From Flectobacillus roseus (lineage in GTDB: Bacteria > Bacteroidota > Bacteroidia > Cytophagales > Spirosomataceae), in assembly GCF_030056665.1 (NCBI RefSeq), contig NZ_JASHIG010000021.1: 64,000 nt of DNA. One strand, written 5' to 3'. Of the stretch, positions 9,503 to 18,574 are shown in pieces. The first letter of the stretch is position 1, and each line of letters begins with the position of its first letter. The translations under genes and the position numbers were made by a program. The notes under the pieces were generated by a model. It was not told where the DNA came from, did not search any database, and saw only the letters and a program-made list of their open reading frames with translations.

Positions 9503-10498
9503 ATGCCAATTGTCGGTTTAAATGCTCAGGATCTTGTTTTGGATTTTGAAGCTGGATACAGAGCTGGACTAGTCACCATGGAAATGATGAACCGTCCGAT
9601 CTACGCATACACACCTTGGGATTCAATCTTTGTCGATGTACCTACCGACAATACAGTAATTGATCAGGTGAATATTCAGGAAGAGTCACGATTCCAGAGA
9701 TTCCAAAAGGCATTTTTGCCTCTTGGAGGAATGGACTTCACTCCAAATCAAATTCAATTAGGTCATATTATGCTTGAAGCTGCAATCAGTCCACAAGACC
9801 TTGCAGGAACGGCAATTGACTTTTTAGCGGATCAAAACATGGATAGAGGTAAGGCGCCTATCGTAGGAATCTATTTGCAATCTATGCTTAATTCTGCAAT
9901 CAATAATTTCCACAAATATGAGACTTTCAAAGGCGTTCAAGCAGCTATCGTAGAGGGTACTTCGACACCTCAAGGTGGAACAATCAACGGTATTGCAGAA
10001 ATTCTCAGATTAGCACGAACAAACCCTTCAGCTGCAATCTTACCACATACAATTACTCCTTCGCCTTCTGTACCAACAGATGACGTTGAATTCGTAAACT
10101 ACGTAGAAGCTTTTTGGGATGCTATTCCAGATGAAATCAAGGAATTAGCTCTTCCTATTGTAATGTCAAAGCTTGCACTTCAAAAGTTCAAACGTGGTTT
10201 AGTAGGTAAATACCAAAATGGTTCTTGGAATAAACTAGGATATATTGTTGACCTTGAATCATTCACGGAAAAGCTTCACATGCGTACAGGAACTATCCTT
10301 GGAGTACCAGACATGAATGGTAGCAACAAGATTTGGATGACCGTGAAACGAAATGCTATTAGAGGGCTCAAAAACTCAAACAACCTTGAGAACTGGGCTG
10401 TAGGGGTTAAGGATCTTAAACTTGTTCAAGCGTCGAAAGACTACTGGATGGGTTACGGTTTCTTAAACTACGATTGGGTTTACGAAAACGCTGCTTAA
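9503..10498 (+). CDS. major capsid protein
   Basis: 331 residues, directly after the S49 protease/scaffold gene, where the major head subunit is expected. Composition is typical of an HK97-fold coat protein: an N-terminal helical region, a central mixed domain, and hydrophobic, aromatic-rich strands near the C terminus. I assign it mainly from order and size. A C-terminal region with KLYxx-like stretches and no enzymatic motif supports a structural role. Confidence 0.75.
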   Translation: MPIVGLNAQDLVLDFEAGYRAGLVTMEMMNRPIYAYTPWDSIFVDVPTDNTVIDQVNIQEESRFQRFQKAFLPLGGMDFTPNQIQLGHIMLEAAISPQDLAGTAIDFLADQNMDRGKAPIVGIYLQSMLNSAINNFHKYETFKGVQAAIVEGTSTPQGGTINGIAEILRLARTNPSAAILPHTITPSPSVPTDDVEFVNYVEAFWDAIPDEIKELALPIVMSKLALQKFKRGLVGKYQNGSWNKLGYIVDLESFTEKLHMRTGTILGVPDMNGSNKIWMTVKRNAIRGLKNSNNLENWAVGVKDLKLVQASKDYWMGYGFLNYDWVYENAA

Positions 10499-10523
10499 TC
10501 TATTTTCTAACAACTAAATTATT

Positions 10524-10553
10524 GTGAAAGGGATTTATTCCCTTTCACTTTCT
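10524..10553 (+). terminator. hairpin after the capsid gene
   Basis: A perfect 10-bp stem, GTGAAAGGGA with TCCCTTTCAC, a 5-nt loop and a short T-rich tail. It probably attenuates transcription after the highly expressed capsid gene. Confidence 0.6.
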
Positions 10554-10560
10554 AAACAAA

Positions 10561-10971
10561 ATGGCAAGACCAACACAAAATACTGAAACAGAAAATAATT
10601 CTGCTCCAGTAGATACTCCAGAAACTACTCCAGCACCAAAATTTTACACTCAAGAAGAGGTAAATGATCTTGTGAAAAAAGCTTCAGATGAAGCATTTCA
10701 AAAAGGAGTTGATGAAACCTCTAATATTTTTCAGGGTGAAATTGAAAAGCTTTCTGAAGAGCTGTCCAAAAAGGAAAATGCAATTCCTCTAGTATCTAAA
10801 AAGGGGCTACCTCAGGTGAGAGTCAATGGCTTAATCTATGAGCTGAAAACTCTCGGTAAAATTACGATTGGTACGGAGCATTACAATGCACACGATCTCG
10901 TGAAGGATCAGGAGCTTTGCGAGGAACTTATCGAAGAAGGATCCACGCTTTTCCAAAGGGTAGAGGAGTAA
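10561..10971 (+). CDS. hypothetical small head protein
   Basis: 136 residues. The first 30 are low-complexity Thr/Pro/Glu; about 35-85 are predicted helical or coiled coil; the rest is a small mixed domain. It lies between the capsid and a tube-like gene, a place often used by head-tail connector or decoration proteins. No family recognised. Confidence 0.6.
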   Translation: MARPTQNTETENNSAPVDTPETTPAPKFYTQEEVNDLVKKASDEAFQKGVDETSNIFQGEIEKLSEELSKKENAIPLVSKKGLPQVRVNGLIYELKTLGKITIGTEHYNAHDLVKDQELCEELIEEGSTLFQRVEE

Positions 10972-11019
10972 TCCACTACTAATTTATTTTCTCAAAAACG
11001 CTTAAAACTTCCATTATAT

Positions 11020-11571
11020 ATGTCAGTTGTAGAACTTCCGAATGAGGATTCAGAATTCCAAGATTCGGGTAACCAGAAAGGCGGTTATCAAAACAAAATT
11101 GCTATAGCCTTTCATGCCGATGTACAAACTTGGCCAACTTTTGGTGCGTCAGCTGCTCAAGGTGCAACAGAAGCTGACAATCTTTTGAGTACGACAGGTA
11201 ATATCGCACTCAAAACAGGCAAACGATTTTCGAAACACGAAAGCTTCAACGATAAGATTGAATGTGAAACAAAAAATATCGAAGGCTCAAAATCTTACGA
11301 AACAGTAGTCAAAATGACATTGCAAAAAACTACTAGAAATAGAGCAATTGTAGACAAATGGATTGGCTCACGCTTGGTTTTAGTAGTTTTCCCTTCAGAG
11401 GGTGATCCTGAACTATTAGGCAACCAAAAGTTCTACGTTACCGCAATGAGCCCATCAATCAAAGGAGGTAGCCAAAGTGATGCAAACAAGTCTATCGAGG
11501 TTGAATTTAAGTTCAAACCTGATGCACCTGTAGCATATCCCGGCACTGTAAGCTATACTCCAGCTGTCTAA
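11020..11571 (+). CDS. probable major tail tube or head decoration protein
   Basis: 183 residues, beta-rich, with an acidic N-terminal tail and a GxxKSYETVVKM segment resembling beta strands of tail tube folds. It follows the capsid block. The size fits a siphovirus major tail protein, but the assignment rests on position, size and composition; a decoration protein is the main alternative. Confidence 0.5.
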   Translation: MSVVELPNEDSEFQDSGNQKGGYQNKIAIAFHADVQTWPTFGASAAQGATEADNLLSTTGNIALKTGKRFSKHESFNDKIECETKNIEGSKSYETVVKMTLQKTTRNRAIVDKWIGSRLVLVVFPSEGDPELLGNQKFYVTAMSPSIKGGSQSDANKSIEVEFKFKPDAPVAYPGTVSYTPAV

Positions 11572-11591
11572 TTTTTATCTTTCGTAATAAT

Positions 11592-11804
11592 ATGGCTTTA
11601 GAAAAATTTGAAGTATCAGGCGTAACGCCAGGTGCTTTCCATTTCGATGGTGTAGAATACAATCATGAGACAATTACCGACGATATCGCAAAAGCTTTAG
11701 TTGCAAAAGGATATCCTTATTTGAAGCCAAAGAGCGATTTTGGTATCGCAAAAGAGCCACAAGTAATTGAGCTACCATCTGTCGAAAAAACGCCAAAGAA
11801 GTAA
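11592..11804 (+). CDS. hypothetical small phage protein
   Basis: 70 residues, 20 bp after the previous gene. It has a short conserved-looking core (FHFDGVEYNHETI) and a lysine-rich C terminus. No family recognised; small proteins of this kind are common in head modules of Bacteroidota phages. Confidence 0.55.
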   Translation: MALEKFEVSGVTPGAFHFDGVEYNHETITDDIAKALVAKGYPYLKPKSDFGIAKEPQVIELPSVEKTPKK

Positions 11805-11821
11805 TTCACACAACCTTTTAG

Positions 11822-11848
11822 AAGGCAGGCAAACCGCCTGCCTTTTTT
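11822..11848 (+). terminator. rho-independent terminator
   Basis: AAGGCAGGC pairs with GCCTGCCTT around a 5-nt loop, followed by TTTTTT. It separates the capsid/tube genes from the genes leading to the terminase; the next ATG is at 11852, immediately after it. Confidence 0.8.
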
Positions 11849-11851
11849 GAT

Positions 11852-12520
11852 ATGAAGAGATTAGAAATAGAAAGATGGTTAGAGTCTCCAGACTGGCAAA
11901 CTGGAGTAGAATTATACCATAAATACGGCGATAATTTAGTTGTCAAATCTTTGCTAAAAGTCAAAACAGATTTTGCATTCAAGCGACTCAAGGAAGAGCT
12001 TTCTAAGATTTGTTTGCAAGAAGATAAGACAACTGTTGTCCAGGGAAAAGTTACTTCAGTTGAAGACCTAAGACACAAAAAACCTTCAGAGCTTCCAGAT
12101 GCACCACCTAAAATCAAAGCAGCTGTAGCAAAGCGACGTAACTTGTATAACGAGTACATCTCCCTTCATGCACTACTCAAGGAATTTGTGCCATTAGAAG
12201 AAAGGAGAAAGGCTTCCATTAGAATCTTAGATATTTTCGACGAGATAGCCCCATTATGGGACTTAACCAACTATTACGATGTAAATCTTAAGTTGCCAGA
12301 AGAAAAGGCCTCAGAGGTCAAAGAATTGGCTAGTCTGACAACTGAAGAGCTTCATAGACAATACGAAACTTGCTATAAGTATTGTCGAAAGAATGTAAGC
12401 AACAATAAGTTGAGACAGAAATGTATCGAAAGGGTTGAAACAGCAAAAGAAATCAGAAACATCTTAGAAATACGAAATGCTTTTTTCCTCGAAAGACTTG
12501 CCTTCCCAACATTCGATTAA
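11852..12520 (+). CDS. hypothetical helical phage protein
   Basis: 222 residues, strongly helical and rich in Lys and Glu, with no recognised motif. The next gene begins inside its 3' end (44-bp overlap), so the pair is co-translated. The location upstream of the terminase genes suggests a packaging or head-assembly accessory. Confidence 0.6.
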   Translation: MKRLEIERWLESPDWQTGVELYHKYGDNLVVKSLLKVKTDFAFKRLKEELSKICLQEDKTTVVQGKVTSVEDLRHKKPSELPDAPPKIKAAVAKRRNLYNEYISLHALLKEFVPLEERRKASIRILDIFDEIAPLWDLTNYYDVNLKLPEEKASEVKELASLTTEELHRQYETCYKYCRKNVSNNKLRQKCIERVETAKEIRNILEIRNAFFLERLAFPTFD

Positions 12521-13058
12521 TAGTCCAAATGAGGGCGGTTTCTCTCTTCATACTATCGGCAAAGGTAGTCGGAAGTTCGCCCAGGATGAAGACCTCAGCG
12601 ACGTGTTCACAGAGCTGTCAGAGCATGAAATAATTATGTACTTCACCAAGGGGCGTTGGTCAATGCACCATCTTATTAAGCATATATGCGAAATTGTTGG
12701 GCCATGCGAAGTGACACTATGCACCTGGGCAATGACTGAAAAGCCACTTGCCACTATCGAGCGCCTAAGGCAAGAAAATAAGATTACTAAGCTAACAGGC
12801 ATATTCGAAGATAAAATCCTTACCAAAGGCAAAGGATATGCATTCGCCAAACAATTTTTTGACGAAACCTATACCACCAGATGCCATGCTAAGGTGACAG
12901 TTTTCGAAAATGATCAATATGCTGTTTCAGTTTTTGCATCTTCAAATCTTACAAAAAACAGGCGTGTAGAAAACGGAGTAATTATTTCCGATAGAGAGAC
13001 CGCCATTTGGGCAAAAAACTACCTAATATCAATCACTAATCAAGATGACAACAAATGA
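12477..13058 (+). CDS. phospholipase D-like domain protein of the packaging region
   Basis: 193 residues. The C-terminal half carries a single PLD-type half-site: HAKV (an HxK motif) followed by VFASSNLTKNRRVENG, where the Asn and later acidic residue fit the family. The strict HxKxxxxD pattern is incomplete because the Asp position is Glu or Asn, so catalysis is uncertain. It overlaps the preceding gene by 44 bp and the next by 14 bp. Related single-HKD proteins occur near terminases in Bacteroidota phages, perhaps binding or nicking DNA. Confidence 0.65.
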   Translation: MLFSSKDLPSQHSINSPNEGGFSLHTIGKGSRKFAQDEDLSDVFTELSEHEIIMYFTKGRWSMHHLIKHICEIVGPCEVTLCTWAMTEKPLATIERLRQENKITKLTGIFEDKILTKGKGYAFAKQFFDETYTTRCHAKVTVFENDQYAVSVFASSNLTKNRRVENGVIISDRETAIWAKNYLISITNQDDNK

Positions 13059-13299
13059 AATACTTGTAGAGGCTGAGGAGCTAGGGAAACTATTCTTCAC
13101 GCCTAAGGAAATCAAAGTAATTCTTTTCCCTCCAGCTGAGGGTAATATCGATATAGCTATTCTCAGAGGTCAGCTCATAAGCGACGCTGAGATTAGAAAA
13201 GTAATCATTCAACAAGCCAAAGCGGGCTCAGCTGAGGCACAAAAAATCGTTGAGCAATGGAAAATAAGAATAAGCCAAGAAAGAGCTCTACAAAGGTGA
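13045..13299 (+). CDS. hypothetical small protein upstream of the terminase
   Basis: 84 residues, helical, overlapping both neighbours (14 bp and 43 bp). No family recognised. The tight overlaps place it in the packaging operon, possibly as part of the DNA-recognition complex with the next gene product. Confidence 0.55.
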   Translation: MTTNEILVEAEELGKLFFTPKEIKVILFPPAEGNIDIAILRGQLISDAEIRKVIIQQAKAGSAEAQKIVEQWKIRISQERALQR

Positions 13300-13910
13300 A
13301 AAAAGAGCTCGATGAGCTATTCGAGGCAAATACCCACGATGGTATTAAGAAGATAGCTCAGTTGATTATAGACAACAAGGATTTTCGCTTGAGTGAAAAG
13401 CTTCAGGAGTGTGCGACTATCTACAATCGTACTGCTGAGATATTATACGAATATGCTAATAGGGGCGAAATGGTCAAAATACTAGTAGATGAATTTGGCA
13501 TATCAACACGCCATGCAGATACGTACATTATCAAAACTCAAGACCTTTTACCCTTAATTAATCCAATACTTAAGCCTGAGTTTTATCAAAATTTATTATT
13601 AACGAACATATTACAAACGAGGCGCACCATCATTGCCAGTAAGGGAGATAAGAACTTTCTGAAGGCCCTTAATGATAACGATAGGAACTTGGCAACTTTT
13701 GTGAAGGATATAATTCCAAATCAAAATAAGATTGATCCAAAGCTCCTAGAACCAGTTCAAGAGGTCTATACATACGACCCTAAATTAATTACCGATAATC
13801 CAGCAACGGAAGAGGAAATTAATAAAATGTACGAAGTTCTCGACGAAATGGACAGAGATGATAGACGTTTTGATAATGAAATTGAGGAAGAGGATTATGA
13901 AGAAAATTAA
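13257..13910 (+). CDS. terS: probable terminase small subunit
   Basis: 217 residues. A basic N terminus is followed by helices and a likely helix-turn-helix at about residues 75-105 (MVKILVDEFGISTRHADTYI), then an acidic C-terminal tail (EEEDYEEN). HTH plus oligomerisation region plus acidic tail is the usual layout of small terminase subunits, and the gene directly precedes and overlaps the large subunit by 14 bp. The start falls inside the previous gene. Confidence 0.65.
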   Translation: MENKNKPRKSSTKVKKELDELFEANTHDGIKKIAQLIIDNKDFRLSEKLQECATIYNRTAEILYEYANRGEMVKILVDEFGISTRHADTYIIKTQDLLPLINPILKPEFYQNLLLTNILQTRRTIIASKGDKNFLKALNDNDRNLATFVKDIIPNQNKIDPKLLEPVQEVYTYDPKLITDNPATEEEINKMYEVLDEMDRDDRRFDNEIEEEDYEEN

Positions 13911-15555
13911 AGTACATAGGAATATTCCTCAGCTACGAGCTCAGTTAGTTGATGCCAATATCGAAGTTGATTTATGGGGCAGACGCACAGGGAAATCTGT
14001 GCGTATTGCCCATTGGCTTAAGCGTCGCTCAAAGCAAATGCCAAGGTGTAACCTTACCTTTCTAACTACTAACTACAACCACCTTAAAAAGAAGATTCTA
14101 CCAGAAATTAAGCTCGCATGGGAGCAAATGAATTGGTTTGAGAATGTTCACTACTGGGTAGGAAAGTACCCACCAAAGGAACTAGAAATCAAATTGCCAT
14201 ATCGTTTACCACCTCCCAAGGATGCAATTTTTACGATATATGGTACTGTTATCAAACTTGCATCCATGGACAAAAATGCACCTTCAGCAGGGGATGCCAC
14301 AGATGGTTTAGTTGTGGACGAATGCCGCTTAATCGATGGGAAACGACTACAGGTAGAAATTATACCAACAGTTTCGGGAACAAATCCAAAATGGCAAGGT
14401 AAGTACTTTCACTGTTCGTTCTTATTTGTTTCAGACAAGCCACGTGATGCAAAAGGCCGTTGGTTGTACGATTATCGTAGCCAAGTCAATGAAGCTGATG
14501 TTCAAAAGATATTATCAATACAAACACTTTGTCAAAAGCTTTTAGGTGAACGTGATGGAGGAGTTACCAAGAAGCGTTCGCAAGAAATAGATGAAATACT
14601 CAAGAGAAGTGACATACTTCTTAATAAGCTTCGTCTTAATCTGGTCTATGTTTCAGAGGCTTCCACAATGTCAAATGTAGAGGTATTAGGTACAAAAGCT
14701 ATCATCAACATTCGTAAGAATACCACCAAAAGAAACTTCAATATCTCAGTGAGAAACAAGGATGGAGAAGAGGTTGAGGATAACTTCTATGAAGATATCA
14801 ACGAGGATGAACACTCGTACTTAGCGATTAATTACGATATACTTAATGCGAACGCAGTACTTCAGACTAAGTTTTCAAATTTCAATAGCTTAGACTTTAG
14901 CTCATTCAAAAACACTTTGCATTATCGTTGTTTTTCGGACATAGACCCTACCTTACCATTAGATATGGCTATCGACTGGAACTTAGCTGGGTGTAGCTGT
15001 AGCGTTCGCCAAATGAATAAAAAGAACAAAGAGTGGAAGGTAATAGCATTCTTCTTTGTATTAGCACCAGAAACGCATATAGAGCTGCTCAAAAAGGTAT
15101 GTGAGTTCTTTAAGCCACATCCGACAAGAAAGGTAAACTTTATCTACAACCACACCTTTACAGCAGGTAAGAAACATAATCTACCTTGGATAGCTGGTGA
15201 ATGTATGCAGGTTATTAAGAACAATGGCTTTAGCGTTAAGGATTGCTATCTTGGCCAGGCATGGCAGCACAAAATGATAAGGCATTGGTTCAAACATCTT
15301 GTCAAAGGTCAAACACCATATAAGATGACAATGAATAGAGATACTACAGGAGTATTGTATAGGTCAATGAAAAATACCAAGACCGACTATAGCGAGTCCC
15401 AAGGTCTCAAGAAAAACAAAAGACCAGAAGGTAATATTCGTATCCCATACTACGATGCACCACACCCATCAGAGTCATTTGATCAGTTTATCCAATACGA
15501 CTTCCAAAACGAAGAAATACAAACACCATCAGATTCATATCAACTCCACACATAA
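13897..15555 (+). CDS. terL: terminase large subunit
   Basis: 552 residues from the ATG at 13897, chosen because an upstream in-frame ATG would lengthen the overlap with the small subunit without adding conserved sequence. Walker A is GRRTGKS (residues 28-34) and Walker B LVVDE (Asp141/Glu142). The C-terminal half has the RNase H-like nuclease start DMAIDWN with a candidate metal-binding Asp, and DHPS-like residues near the end (DAPHPSESFDQF). The enzyme packages DNA into proheads through the portal and cuts it. Confidence 0.85.
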   Translation: MKKIKVHRNIPQLRAQLVDANIEVDLWGRRTGKSVRIAHWLKRRSKQMPRCNLTFLTTNYNHLKKKILPEIKLAWEQMNWFENVHYWVGKYPPKELEIKLPYRLPPPKDAIFTIYGTVIKLASMDKNAPSAGDATDGLVVDECRLIDGKRLQVEIIPTVSGTNPKWQGKYFHCSFLFVSDKPRDAKGRWLYDYRSQVNEADVQKILSIQTLCQKLLGERDGGVTKKRSQEIDEILKRSDILLNKLRLNLVYVSEASTMSNVEVLGTKAIINIRKNTTKRNFNISVRNKDGEEVEDNFYEDINEDEHSYLAINYDILNANAVLQTKFSNFNSLDFSSFKNTLHYRCFSDIDPTLPLDMAIDWNLAGCSCSVRQMNKKNKEWKVIAFFFVLAPETHIELLKKVCEFFKPHPTRKVNFIYNHTFTAGKKHNLPWIAGECMQVIKNNGFSVKDCYLGQAWQHKMIRHWFKHLVKGQTPYKMTMNRDTTGVLYRSMKNTKTDYSESQGLKKNKRPEGNIRIPYYDAPHPSESFDQFIQYDFQNEEIQTPSDSYQLHT

Positions 15556-15559
15556 CACA

Positions 15560-15585
15560 GCAGGGCGAGAGTCCTGCTTTTTTTT
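15560..15585 (+). terminator. rho-independent terminator after terL
   Basis: GCAGG pairs with CCTGC around a short loop and is followed by eight T residues. It closes the head/packaging operon. Confidence 0.8.
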
Positions 15586-16014
15586 GCTCTATATATCTAT
15601 AGCCACGTCAACCAAGCACATAACAACAAACATCTAAGAGTTCAAAGGAAGGCATTCAAATGAGGCACCCCCAACCCGATACCTTAAAGAATCTAATTCT
15701 AATCTAAAAAACGTAGCTAATAATAACACCCTAAACCCCTACGCATACCCCTAAAATCACATATTAAAAAACCTCAAAAACGGCGTTCGCAGTGTTAGAG
15801 TAGGGCGTGCAACGTCATCAACCTAGCGGTAATTTTTTTTAAAAATTTTGAAATCAATCTAAACGCTTGATTTTTAACAAAATAGCTAAAAATTTACTTC
15901 AAAAAGTTAGTTTTTTTGCTCAAAAATGGCTAACTTAGTGTAACGAAATAAGGGAAAAACCTGCTACTAACAGGCTTATTTCGTCACATTCACATTATAA
16001 ACACGTTAATTTTT
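15586..16014 (+). promoter_or_regulatory. non-coding stretch with long hairpin and repeated promoter-like box
   Basis: No gene is visible here. A nested hairpin at about 15944-15983 (CGAAATAAG with CTTATTTCG, inner CCTG/CAGG) precedes TTATAAACACGTTAATTT at 15995-16012. The same 18-nt box, with one difference, occurs at 16454-16471 before the SymE-like gene, so it is probably a shared promoter or 5' leader of the accessory genes. Lying next to the terminase genes, the stretch could also hold the packaging site, but nothing proves it. Confidence 0.4.
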
Positions 16015-16398
16015 ATGAAAAATCAATCAACTTCTGAAAAGTTGGAGGTAACTACTATTGCCTCAAAATCTCCTATCATTCCAATCGAGGTTCAAGTAGA
16101 AGAACTTCCACAGCCCCGCACAGTTCAGGACTTTTTGAAGAGCCTTCAAAAAGGTAACGACTTAGCACAAAAACACTCCAAGTACTTAGAGCGATTTGGA
16201 CAAATTGAGGCATTTTCTAAGCTTATAGAAGATGGTTCTGCTTGTACAATGGTGATTACTCACACCAATTCAAAAAATACAATTGAGTTCCCACACGTAG
16301 CGATTATTCATGATTTTATCAAGAGTCAGATTAGAAAGGGAAGCGAAGAAATAGGTGAACTAGAGTCTGAGATGAAAATTTTTTCACTGATAAAATAA
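16015..16398 (+). CDS. hypothetical accessory protein
   Basis: 127 residues with a Pro/Glu-rich N-terminal third and a helical remainder. No family recognised. It stands alone between a shared promoter-like box and a perfect hairpin terminator, which suggests an independently expressed cargo gene. Confidence 0.55.
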   Translation: MKNQSTSEKLEVTTIASKSPIIPIEVQVEELPQPRTVQDFLKSLQKGNDLAQKHSKYLERFGQIEAFSKLIEDGSACTMVITHTNSKNTIEFPHVAIIHDFIKSQIRKGSEEIGELESEMKIFSLIK

Positions 16399-16425
16399 CG
16401 CCTCTTATTTCTTGGAAAAAAAAGA

Positions 16426-16452
16426 GCCGTCGGTACTACTAATACCGACGGC
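16426..16452 (+). terminator. perfect 10-bp hairpin
   Basis: GCCGTCGGTA with TACCGACGGC and a 7-nt loop, between the hypothetical gene and the SymE-like gene. There is no T run on the plus strand, but the A run just upstream would supply one for leftward transcription. Confidence 0.55.
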
Positions 16453-16495
16453 CTTATAAACACGTCAATTTCTTTCGAAATCAACGCCCAAAATT

Positions 16496-16678
16496 ATGAA
16501 AAATCGCAGAAAAGTAAAAGTTTCGAGAAAATATAATTACTCGAATAGTTCGTCATACCCGACAATTGCCCCCAAAATTGTTTTGGCTGGAAAATGGCTA
16601 CAGCAAGCAGGATTTTCGAGCGGTCAAAACCTCTCGATTGAAGTTTTTGAAAAAATGCTAGTAATCTCACTCTCTTAG
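16496..16678 (+). CDS. SymE-like type I toxin
   Basis: 60 residues. The core PKIVLAGKWLQQAGFSSGQN and the following VEVFEKMLVIS-like strand match the SymE family (AbrB-like fold), whose members act as RNA-associated toxins and are controlled by antisense RNA in enterobacteria. Length is short but covers the domain. The gene lies in the accessory region, 12 bp upstream of the DUF932 gene. No antisense RNA can be called by eye, although a leftward promoter overlapping the 5' end would be expected. Confidence 0.7.
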   Translation: MKNRRKVKVSRKYNYSNSSSYPTIAPKIVLAGKWLQQAGFSSGQNLSIEVFEKMLVISLS

Positions 16679-16689
16679 ACCATCCGAAC

Positions 16690-17607
16690 ATGACAAACAT
16701 AATTTTGCATACAAATACAGCTGAAATACAACCAGTACAGCAGTTTCAAACCCTTGAATCTATTTCAATTCCAACCCTAAAATGGGAAGTACTCGAAAAA
16801 CCGCTTTTCATGCCTGAATTAACCACTACAGGCTATAGAGCAAAAGAGGTGGAAGGTTACAAGGCAATTACCAGGAGCGACACTAACGAAGTTTTAAACA
16901 TCTGCAAAGATTCTTACACACCCACCACTAACCAAAAATTCATAGAGACAGCCTTCCAAATAAGCAATATTACAGGCTATGAAGTAATGCAGTTTTGCGA
17001 GGTGAAAGGAGGGAAGAAGGTTTTAGCATTCCTAAAGGTTAACAACCCAATGAAAATCGGAGGTTATGATTTTAAAGAGTGGCTAATGTTGGGAAATTCG
17101 CATGATGGTTCGACAGGCTTTTTTATTGGAAATTCTAACATGATGGTAAGATGTGAAAACCGATTTTCAAAAACCTTTCAACATTTCAAGGTTTTTCACA
17201 CCTCCAACCATTACGGGAAAATTGATGATTTGGTGAAAACCTTTGACACGTATAACTCACAGCGTTCTAAATTCATTAATTCACTAGGTGAGTATATAGA
17301 TTTTGAAATAGTGAAGGAGGACAAACAAAACCTAGTCAATTTGTTGGCAGAAGTTAAGCCCGAAGAGATAGAAGACCCTTCAAAAATGAGTACCCGAAAA
17401 AGTAACCTTATCAGCTCGATTAACAACAGTATCGAAATTGAAACAAAAGCCCTTGGTAATAACCTTTTTGGACTTTTTAACGGTATAACTCACTATACAA
17501 GCCATGTGAAAAAAACACGTGAGCACGTATTTTGTAACGCCCTTGGAGGAGCAAATGACATCAATAACCTAGCTTTTAATTACTGTCAATCACTAACTAA
17601 AAAATAG
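16690..17607 (+). CDS. DUF932 phage/plasmid-like protein
   Basis: 305 residues with the pattern of DUF932: an N-terminal region about a phage-type recombination or replication accessory protein, YKAITRSDTNEVL, then WLMLGNSHDGSTGF and a helical C terminus. These proteins are widespread on phages and plasmids; their biochemical role is not established. It starts 11 bp after the SymE-like gene and runs into two further unknown genes with 2-bp and overlapping spacing. Confidence 0.75.
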   Translation: MTNIILHTNTAEIQPVQQFQTLESISIPTLKWEVLEKPLFMPELTTTGYRAKEVEGYKAITRSDTNEVLNICKDSYTPTTNQKFIETAFQISNITGYEVMQFCEVKGGKKVLAFLKVNNPMKIGGYDFKEWLMLGNSHDGSTGFFIGNSNMMVRCENRFSKTFQHFKVFHTSNHYGKIDDLVKTFDTYNSQRSKFINSLGEYIDFEIVKEDKQNLVNLLAEVKPEEIEDPSKMSTRKSNLISSINNSIEIETKALGNNLFGLFNGITHYTSHVKKTREHVFCNALGGANDINNLAFNYCQSLTKK

Positions 17608-17609
17608 CC

Positions 17610-17966
17610 ATGTTCGCACTATATCACACAAATTCAATTGTCAAACTGAGTATTGATATTGAAAAAATCGAGGAAGCAAGAGCCAACAAAAGAGGCTCAA
17701 AAAACTACAAAGTAGTAAACACTATTCGAGAAATAACCGCAGAGGATTATTACGAAGCTTTGGAAGTTGTAAAACCCGCTTTTCATTCTGGTTTTGTTTT
17801 CGCACTAGGTGAGCCATTACACCACATAATAGACTCAGGTAAGTATAAAGCAGTTTTTGAGTGCTATTTTCAAAAGGAAGGGAGATATTTTACTTTTATT
17901 TCGACTCTCGACCAGTTGCAAGTTTTTTACCCTTCTGATGTTGACTTGGATAGTTTAGATTTATGA
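17610..17966 (+). CDS. hypothetical accessory protein
   Basis: 118 residues, 2 bp after the DUF932 gene, ending in an acidic tail (DVDLDSLDL). No motif recognised. The tight spacing suggests it works with the DUF932 protein. Confidence 0.55.
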   Translation: MFALYHTNSIVKLSIDIEKIEEARANKRGSKNYKVVNTIREITAEDYYEALEVVKPAFHSGFVFALGEPLHHIIDSGKYKAVFECYFQKEGRYFTFISTLDQLQVFYPSDVDLDSLDL

Positions 17967-18337
17967 TAAAGTTTCGAACCTATACGGGGAAGGAAAAAGC
18001 TGATTTTTACGTACAGAGACACGGAGAAAACGCAGGAAGACCAACAAAACAACCTATTCGCAATTGTTTTGCAGTGTATTCAAATTACAATCATGCTTTT
18101 GAGCTTTTTTACTGTCTTTATAAAGCTCAAGTTTTCAAAAAGTATCTACATGGAACGGCTCAACAGTTTATTAATAGCCGAAATTTAGAGGAGATTTTGA
18201 GAATTTATTACCGTGAAGACTACAACCCCAAAAAGTTAAAGGCAGTACAAGAGATTAACAACCTATTGGATATTGAAGCCCAAAAGCGAATATTATTGCA
18301 GGAAATGCAAATTACCCTAGCAAAATCACTACTTTAA
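17963..18337 (+). CDS. hypothetical accessory protein
   Basis: 124 residues, overlapping the previous gene by 4 bp (ATGA). Basic and helical, no recognised domain. It is the last gene of the accessory operon begun at 16496. Confidence 0.55.
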   Translation: MIKFRTYTGKEKADFYVQRHGENAGRPTKQPIRNCFAVYSNYNHAFELFYCLYKAQVFKKYLHGTAQQFINSRNLEEILRIYYREDYNPKKLKAVQEINNLLDIEAQKRILLQEMQITLAKSLL

Positions 18338-18574
18338 ACCCAATTTGCCGACCTTCCAACATGGGAGCAGTGGGCAAATTTGGCGCGCTATGGAATTTTC
18401 TCGGCGACCTACTCTTTCCTTACACACACAGACCCTACGCACAGAGCAGGGCACCTCCAAAATTCCTATCTACCCCATACCCCTTCAAAGGGGCGGGCGG
18501 TTCGCTGCGCTCACTAACGCTACGTATTTTTTCATTAATAAAATATTATATTGCACCTATAAAAACTTACTCAC

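Noticed and set aside
15455..15637. Short frame overlapping the end of the terminase gene
   Set aside because: It lies mostly inside terL in another frame and runs across the terminator.
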